DNA of 64,000 nt, taken from NCBI RefSeq assembly GCF_024763615.1, contig NC_077222.1, positions 8,122,001 to 8,186,000 on the forward strand, in the 5' to 3' direction. The stretch comes from Phlebotomus papatasi (taxonomy: Eukaryota; Arthropoda; Insecta; Diptera; Psychodidae). Below the pieces are notes generated by a model. The model saw only the letters and a list, made by a program, of their open reading frames with translations. It did no database searches and was not told where the DNA came from. The stretch's first letter is position 1. Each line of letters opens with the position of its first letter. Shown piece by piece: positions 36,201 to 45,200 of the stretch. The position numbers and the translations under genes are program-made.

Positions 36201-39200
36201 GATGGGGGTGCAATTTTAATAGCCCAGCCTCAAATAATATTGCAGATTATTCGTGAGCGTATTCCCGACTATCCCCAACGTAACGGACTGGCATGGAATT
36301 CAGCTCCGGGAGCTCTGCTTACATTACCAACATATTCTGATAGCCTGTGGCATATGCCATTTCATATGGACATACAGGATTATCAACCTGGTCATAACTA
36401 CACTGCTATTATATTTGTACAAATTGGAACATCACTGACACCAAATACAGCACTCTATCGACTAGTCAAAAGTATAACACGAAGTCAATTTGTGGATAGG
36501 GTGAGAGAATTTAAAAGGTGGCAAAGTGCCTAGTTTTTTTGCTAAAATTTGGGCATTGTATTTCTCTTGTAGATAATAATTCTGTGGGCGTCTGATCGTC
36601 CTATTCCATCACGCAAGAGATGGCCACCAACTGGTCATATTCCCCTCAATGTAATACAAAGCAATACTAATGAAGATCGTACGAGTATATCCCAAAGATT
36701 TTATCCTCATCAGTTGATTCGAACTGATGCAATATTGTCCCTCGATGAAGATGCTATACTCAATACAGAAGAATTGGATTTTGCATATCGGGTTTGGAGG
36801 GATTTTCCCGATCGAATTGTTGGCTATCCAGCTCGTGCGCATTACTGGGATGATGGAAAGGTAGATATATACACAAGGGAAAATTCAGCAAAAAAAAAAA
36901 AACAGATAAAAAATGCCAACAACAGGGACAGAAAAAAAGAGCTTAAATATCTTATTTCTTTCGTATAACAGAATGCATGGGGCTACACATCAAAATGGAC
37001 CAATTACTATTCCATTGTCCTGACTGGAGCTGCATTTTATCATCGATACTACAATTATCTCTATACTAATTGGCTTTCGCTGTTACTGCTGAAAACTGTT
37101 CAGCAATCGTCCAATTGTGAGGATATCTTGATGAATTTCTTGATATCGCACGTGACGAGGAAACCACCAATTAAGGTGACACAGAGAAAAGGATACAAAG
37201 ATAGAGAGAGTGGCAGGTGAGTTTAGTTAATTTAACAAAATACTTTGGCTTAAGTAATTTCACAGGATTCTAAATTTCAAAAAACCACAAGATAATATTT
37301 CTAAGGTGTTTATACGAAACTTTGCAGCAACTTCTGACATCACACAGCAAATACTATACTATTAGAAATTTAACATGGAATTTGTACAGTTGCAAAATAT
37401 TCAATTACATGTAATATTGAAATATTTCAGTGAAGTAACTTTATCTATTAAAAAAAAAACCCCAGGATTCTTGCAGTGCTCCAATTTCCCTACACATAAC
37501 TTTATAATTAATGAATAACTTTTGAGAGAAATTCTTTCAAATATTCTTCTCACTTGTGGCACAAAGAATGCATGAAAAATTAAATTAAATATTTATTGTT
37601 AAAATTGAAGGTTTTTTATTCCAGCGACGCTTCATGCAAATTGATAGACAAAATTTGTAAAGGGAAAGAAAAAGAGCAGGCAAAATGTTTCTTGATTTCC
37701 GTAGTGCTCGAACTTGTAAAAATATCGCCCCAAAATAGTTTAGGTGTAATGTAATTGACTTTCTGATAAAAATTACTTATCGGTTGTGAATCGGTTAATT
37801 ACCGGTTCAAAACCGATTCGAATCGGTTTAGTCTTGTCAAGAATTCCAAGACCTTTCCAACGAGGGTAAATATGATACCATTCGATTGAGAAATACGCTC
37901 TCCAGAGCCTTTTTAAGCTTTGACCTTGAAAAACCATTATTTGGAATGATTGGCTCCGTTCAGTATGTAAACGTAATACGGAATTATCGTTATTTTGACT
38001 CGGTGAATGCGATAGATGGCGCTATCAGGAGAGAAGAGAACAGGTTGGGTAGGCTCGGTGAGGCGCTTGAGAGAGTAGTCTGTAAAAGGTTTTCAAGAGG
38101 ACCAGAGGTGCATCCCGAGAGTGTCCCTCTGAAGGTTTACAAGTAATAACCTTTCGAAGAGGCAAAGCCACTCCAAAGCCAAGCCAAGCCTATTCGAAAA
38201 TTTACCGGAAGCCTAAAGTGCAAGTTCACGTACTCGCCGCTTGAGTGCTGAGTTCTGCCATTTCGAATTTCGATATTCTTGACTCTTCAATCGTCAACAA
38301 TATTAACAACAGTGTGCAAAGTTTGCTGCAAAAAGTGAATTTTTGTGTAGTTTTGTGGAAATTCAGGATGGCAGAACGTCTTAATTGCACTTTCACTCAA
38401 TGAGATGTCCATTTTAGGATCTTTGCTCGGGGTTGCTCATTTTTGTGTAACTCGTCGGTTTAAACGATCGAACTTCCAACGGGTTTTAGGTAACTTCTCT
38501 CTGATATACCTTCTTCGAATCGGTAAAGGAAAAACTGGAGAGAGTTCTCAAATCGGGAAGGTTATTACTGAACAAAAGGATTCAATCCTCTCGTTCAGTA
38601 ATAACCTTCCCGATTTGAGTACTCTCTCCGGTTGAGGTTTTTTCTTTACCGATTCGAAGGTAAATTAGAGAGAACTTACCTAAAAACCCGTTGGAAGTTG
38701 GAACGTTTAAACCGACGAGTTACACAAAACTAAACAAGTTCATGAAAAGGACATTTATCTTAAAAAAATTGAGATTCAAACTTTCTGTCATCCTGAAATT
38801 TCACAAAACTACTCAAAAAATCACTTTTTGCAGCAAATGTTTGCACACTCTTGTTGACATTGTTGACGATTGAAGCGTCAAGAATATCGAAATTCGACAT
38901 GGTAGAATAATAGCGCTAAAGCGGCGAGTACGTGAACTTGCATTTTGGCTTCCGGTAGATTTTCAAATGGGTTTGGCTTGGTTTTGGAGTGGCTTTGTCT
39001 CTTCGAAAGGATTTTACTGAACGGAGCCAATGGGATTTTCGTGTAAAGACGAAATGTCCGCCTTGGAAATCTCTCAAACATATCCAAAAATTGAAAAAAA
39101 ATAGGGGAAAATGTGGGGCATGTTAATGGTCCCAGGATCGACTTATGGGAAAGAAGGAGTCCCCTGAAGGTACCAAGCCTCTATCCTTAACCGTTTGGCC

Positions 39201-42200
39201 TCTACACTGAAAGAAATCCGAAAAACTTAAAATAACATTTCGGAAATGTTAATTTTACTCTGCAATATTGATCCAAAATCGGTGTGAATAATACCCTTAT
39301 TAGTTGTATTGGGGGTTAAAGTTACCCTTTTTCATGTTAATGTTAACCTTAAAAAAGTATAAAATTAACATTAAAAAATGTTGATAATTTTTTTACCTAA
39401 AAAGTGTTTTAAAATTATAAGGAAGAAAAATTAATCGCACTTCCATTTTTTTCTCAGTGTATATGTATGGGGAGTTCCGTTTCAAAAGAATTTTTCGGGA
39501 CCGAAAAGAGCCCGTGAGTTAACTCCAGTGACACAGAAAAATTGCATATTCGCAGGAGATATCTATGGAATAAGTTACAGAAACGCCTCGATGTATGCAA
39601 AACATTTTTGGCCCCAAGTTTTCAGCCTATTTATCAGCTCCAACGGTTCCGCATTAAAAAACCGTATAAAAAATTGCATACATTTAGGGGAATTATAAAA
39701 ATAATTTTATAATTAGCTCCTAATAGTTGGCAATTCATATCAGATTTTTTTAATCCGTTTTTTCTTAAGCCGGAACTCCCTATAAACGAGGTCCAGGGAT
39801 TATGCACATTTTCGGGACCGTAGAAAACCGCGCGAAATGGCTTTACGTACCTAGAAAATTTGCATAAGCTCAGGAGATTCCTCTCGAATAAGTTACAGGA
39901 ACGCCTCGATGTATGTATATTGTTGGCGCCAATTTCTCGGGCTATTTTTAGCGCCAGCGGTTCATATTAAGTGCATTCCAAATTTACCATGTACAGTAGA
40001 CTGTCTTAATCGGGCATATGGGGCAAAATGTCATCCAAATTATCAAGAGATTTGGACATCAAAATCATTATAAATTCCACAAAAAGCGCTCAAATTTTAA
40101 GAATCACGATAAAACAAGGGGAAATAGGGAAATACAGCGAATTTGAACAAATTTGAACAAAATCGTCAACAAAATTTAGCACCCGATTGAAAAAGAGCCG
40201 ATTGAGCGAGAGTCTACTGTAAAATATTGCATACATTTAGAGATCTTTCAAAAATTATTTCACAAATTTGCTCCCAATGGTAGGCAAACATGCATAATTT
40301 TGTGTGCATAATCATCCCTGAACTCCGTGCATTCGTAATCAAAAGAGGACGAAGCACACTTTGGCAAAATTTAGAGCCGATCGGAGGATATGAATTTTTT
40401 TTAGGATTGTAGTACAGCGAGTTGCGATTTCAGGACCGTAAAAAAGCCCGCGAATTCACTTCAGTGACAAAAAAATTGCATACTTACAGGAGAGATCTTT
40501 GGAATAAGTTACGGAAACGCCGCGATGTATGCAAAACATTTTTTAGCGCCTATTTTTTAGCCTATTTTCAGCGTCAACGGTTCAAAATGGCTTCTGCACA
40601 TCTTGTAGATCAAAAAAAAATCATAAAATCGAAATTCACTTGAAAGTTTTGCTTATGTCTACCCTCCTTTTTCGTACTCTTCTTCTTCTTCTTTTGAACA
40701 TCACAACAAATTAAATTTGGTTCAGCCCAATTTTGAGTCCAAAAGAGTGGGCTCATGCAAATCTTTTTAGAAAAAAGGGACATAAATTTGGCTTTCATGA
40801 AATTCTACCGGTCTAAAAGGTATGCTGAAGACATAAGAAATGTATTTCAGATTTGCCGCGTAAAAATATTTGCATACATTTAGGGGCATTTCAAAAATTA
40901 TTTTATAAATAAACTCCCAATAGGGTAAATGTCCTAATTCAAAACCATTTCCAGACGCTTTAACTTTGACAGAAGATTCAACACATTAAGTTCATATTTT
41001 TTCTGAAGAGAATTACATAAATTTGCTCCTTGACTCTTCCAGAATGTTACTGTTTAGTGCAAATTCTTTAAATATAATTTGAAAACTTTTTAAATACAAG
41101 AAAATACGCGAATGTAAAATGCTTCTATTGGAAACAAATTAATCCAAATGGAGACAAGGGAAAGTTTCTAATTGGAGACAAACAGTGTAAGTGAAAGCGC
41201 GACGAAAGGCTTCCAAAACCTTGTTGAGTTGCTCTTGAGTGCAGGATTTGTTCTTATTCTTGGTCTTTTTTCCTTTCCCATCTAAAACAATAGGAAAATC
41301 TCTTCAAAAAAAATTATATTTCTGGGGTTTCCTATTGAAGCATTTGCAGACACTTCAGAAAAACCCTTTTTGTTCACGAAATAGGTAATTATTTCATTTG
41401 AAAACTTCACGTACCGTTAACAATAAAGATTAGCACTTAATTTAACTAAATTTAGCCAGAAATATGACATAAATGTTATTGTGTCGATCGATAAAAAATT
41501 CGATGGTGAAAAGGTACACTTTTAATTTTTCTGAGAAATTAATAACTTAAAATTTGTGAATATGAATAGATTTTCGCTTTATTTAGAGCAAAATTAACTA
41601 AATATTGAAACTGTGGTATAGAAAATATATAAATAAAGTAATTTAGTACTGTATTTATCGTGAAAACAGTTTTCATTTGGAGTAGCGAACAATTTCCATT
41701 TGGAGCAGGTTTTGAATTAGCTTAATTTACCCTAGTAGGAAAATTTATATCAATTTCTTTCAATCCGTTGTCACTTAAGCCGGAACTCCCTGTAGGTGAT
41801 ATTGTTAAGAATCTCGCCCCAATACAGACCTCTTTTTTTATCTTTAAATCCTTAAATAAAATAAATGTCATTGTTTGGTTGTTAAAATCGCTAAAATTCT
41901 GCAATACAATATTTTTCTCCCGTAAAAAAGAAATTTAGTTTTTTTCAGTGAAAATAAGTTGATATGAATAACAATATTCAGCTTATTAATATTGACAATA
42001 AGTCAACAGATTTTAAAAATTTCATAAATAAAATAAATTTAATGACTTTGTTATATTCAATGCCATTTTAGAATAAAGAGTATGAAGGAGCATTGCACAA
42101 AATAATTATAAAATGAAAAATATCATAAAACAGAGAGCTGTGCCATTTTATTGTGTGCTTAAAATGTTCTAAATTCTAGCAAAAAAAAAAACACAGCAAT

Positions 42201-45200
42201 AGCGAAATTATTTCAACAATAAACTTTTACGATAAGTTTTTGCGGATTAATAATCAAAATTATGATGTGCTGAAGCACTGTTATGTATTAAGTGACTATA
42301 TTCTCTGAGATTTTCCTCATGGGAAAATTTCATATTAAATTTTGTTTTAATGAAAAAAAAGCTCTTAGCTTTTTGCCTGCATTGGAAAAAAATATTAAGC
42401 ACTTGTCAATATGTTGTGTTAATTAATTTCGTCTGCATTATCCATAGAGGCACATATAGGGTAACTACCTGGGTGCTGTATGAAATAATAATATTCAGCA
42501 ACATGATTTATGTCCCAGTGGAGAATAGTGTCTGTTATCTTTGTATATTTCCATTTCTAATTTCGACATTTCAAACAGATGAGGATACACAATATATATA
42601 ACGAATATATTATGTACGCTACTCGTGTGAGGCATAAAATGTATTCATTAGTGTTTTAATGAAATCGATTATACGATAAAATTGCTGTGTACTTAACTTT
42701 AATAAACATTTATCCATATTCAAGCGATTTAACTGATAATCACATTTTAATTGCAATCTCACCAAAATCTCCAAATTAAATGGAATTTGAGATTTCACAA
42801 AATATTTTTTTTAATTAAATTATTTTGCCAATTTAATCAATTTATCTATTATTGTAAAAATGAGATATTCAATTTGAAAATTGTTTTCAGATCACCATGG
42901 AATGATCCTGATCATTTTATTCAACGACAAAGCTGCTTAAATACATTTGCTGCGGTTTTTGGGTAAGTTCTTTTTTATTTAAATTATTTTAAAAGGTGGA
43001 TTAACAATTCTTCGCAAGCAAAAATAAATTTTTCAATGACTTTTCTGTTCCAGTATTGTTTTTGACAAGTTTTAAAAGCTGAAATTAAGAAGTTTACAGT
43101 AAAAGTCATTCAATTATTTTTCATGAAATGTACCTTGAAAAATCTTTATGACTTTTCCTCAAATAAAATCTTTCTTAATATTCATAACAATGAACAATGG
43201 AAAAAAAGAAAGAGACTTATCTCTTGCTCCCTTTGCTGTCTTCTCGATAAAACAGAAATACCGCCAATGCAATGCGACATTTTCCAATTTCCATTGTCTT
43301 CGGGGCTTTAACTTTGTGTAGCACTTCTAACGAAAAAAAAATTGGGGAAGTAAATTAATTTTCCTAAAGGTTTCTGCAGATTATGTATCTCCTCTCCCTG
43401 TAATTTCGTTCAATGATTTTGCAGAACTACACGGTCGATATTAAGTAACTCGACTGATTATCAACGTAAGAATTACAATTTTTAATGTAAAATTTCATCT
43501 CGACTGAATTATATGCTTAAATGTTGTTATATTTAAGAATATACTTCACTTGAAATGATTTTCGTTTGACAAAATTCATATGGTACAAGGGCGTAGTACG
43601 GGAGAGACCGTTACTCGCTTCGTACACGATTTTCTATAAATTACAAAACATTACTATAAATAAATAACATACAATAAATTACATTAAAACTCATAATCTT
43701 AAGTTCAAATACATACAATTATCACAATATTACTTTATGTACAGCCCCATTATTGGACTAATCTATGTACAAGGACAAGAATCAGAAATATATTATTATT
43801 ATTATTATTATTAGTAAAAATAAACTTTAAGATTTATCTCTCCCTAAGGCCATATTCACAAAAAAGGGCCTTTAAAATCATTTAATTTGAATTTAAAATG
43901 GATTTATTCTATTTTTAATTCAAATCCAATGAAAAATGTAGAGGAGGGCTTTCAGACCTCAGACATACTCTAGCTTCGAACACTTTATATTTTTCCCATA
44001 TTCCTTTAATTAATCTGACGGTAATATATTTTAATCAATAGCTAGTCTTTTTAAGGGGTTACATGGGTCTCTCAGGTCAAAAAATAGAAATTTTTTTCTG
44101 ATAATAATTTATTGTGTCGAAAGTAATTCAGAAATTCCAACTTTTGGGATATGAAAGAGTAACTTTAGAACAAAATTAAAAAAAAAAAATTGAAAATTCG
44201 ACCGTTGATAGCTGATTTTCGGAACCATTCCTCAAAAAACAGACCTTGGGGTAGACAGGATTTCTCCCAGTAGGTTCATCTGAAATAAAAAGAAAAACCA
44301 AATATACTCTGTTAAAGGATTAGTTGGACCCCTGGATGAACGAAGGATTTTTTCAAAAAAACAAAATTTAGATTTTTGGCAAAAGTTTTTGTAAAAAAGC
44401 ATCAATTTTACCCTATTTTTCAACACATTTTGTATTGTAGAAATGGTTCTGATTAAAGAAAGTGCAAATCCTTCGTTCAAACAGTAGATAATACTTCTCA
44501 AAACAAGGATGCAAAATTTCAGAAAGATCGGTTCAGTAGACTCTTAAGTAATCTTGACTACGGCATTGTAAAACGGTGTTTTGAGAAAAACGCGTTTAAA
44601 GTTTTACAACAATATGCGCGCGCGAGCGGAATGCATAACTAAAACTGCTCTACCTCCGAGAGTTTTGCTCCGATTGACTTGAAATTTTCAGAAAATATTT
44701 TTCGAGTGCTAAACTATAAGGTAAAAAAATAAAAAATAAAGATTTTTTTACCTGAGAGACCCATGTAACCCCTTAAGTCACACATTTCCCGGAAAAATGT
44801 CAATCTTATATTAAAGGAATATGGGAAAAACATGAAGTGTTCGAAACTAGAATATATGCGTAGCCTGAAGGCCTACGTACGGACTCAATCTTCAAACACC
44901 TCAAATTTTTTCTATGTCGCTAATGGATTTGACACATGGTTCTACTCAGGAAATTTGAGGCATTGGACTAGGTATTAAACACAACTGAGATTGTAAAGAA
45001 TCTCAGGTAATATAATATCATAATGAACAATAAATTCATTAAAAACATATTGAAAAAATGAGTATGTTCGAAGCTTTGGATGTCCGAATGTAACGCGCTT
45101 TCCTCTACATGTTTTTTTTTTAAAGAACTTTACTGTTCTCAAGTACTTCTAACCTAATCGACTTTTATTTGTAGTGGTTCGTTCCTGTCACGACGGTTTT

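Noticed and set aside
36171..36245. Extending the 36246 exon upstream to the start of the open frame
   Set aside because: The family alignment and the acceptor ending in ttgcag at 36245 place the exon start at 36246; upstream residues are not conserved.
36861..36968. Open frame continuing past the DDGK codon
   Set aside because: Lysine-rich translation of a short intron; the next conserved residues (NAWGYTSKW) start at 36972.
38405..38635. 76-codon frame in the fold-back region
   Set aside because: It lies within the palindrome and is mirrored on the other arm; no domain.
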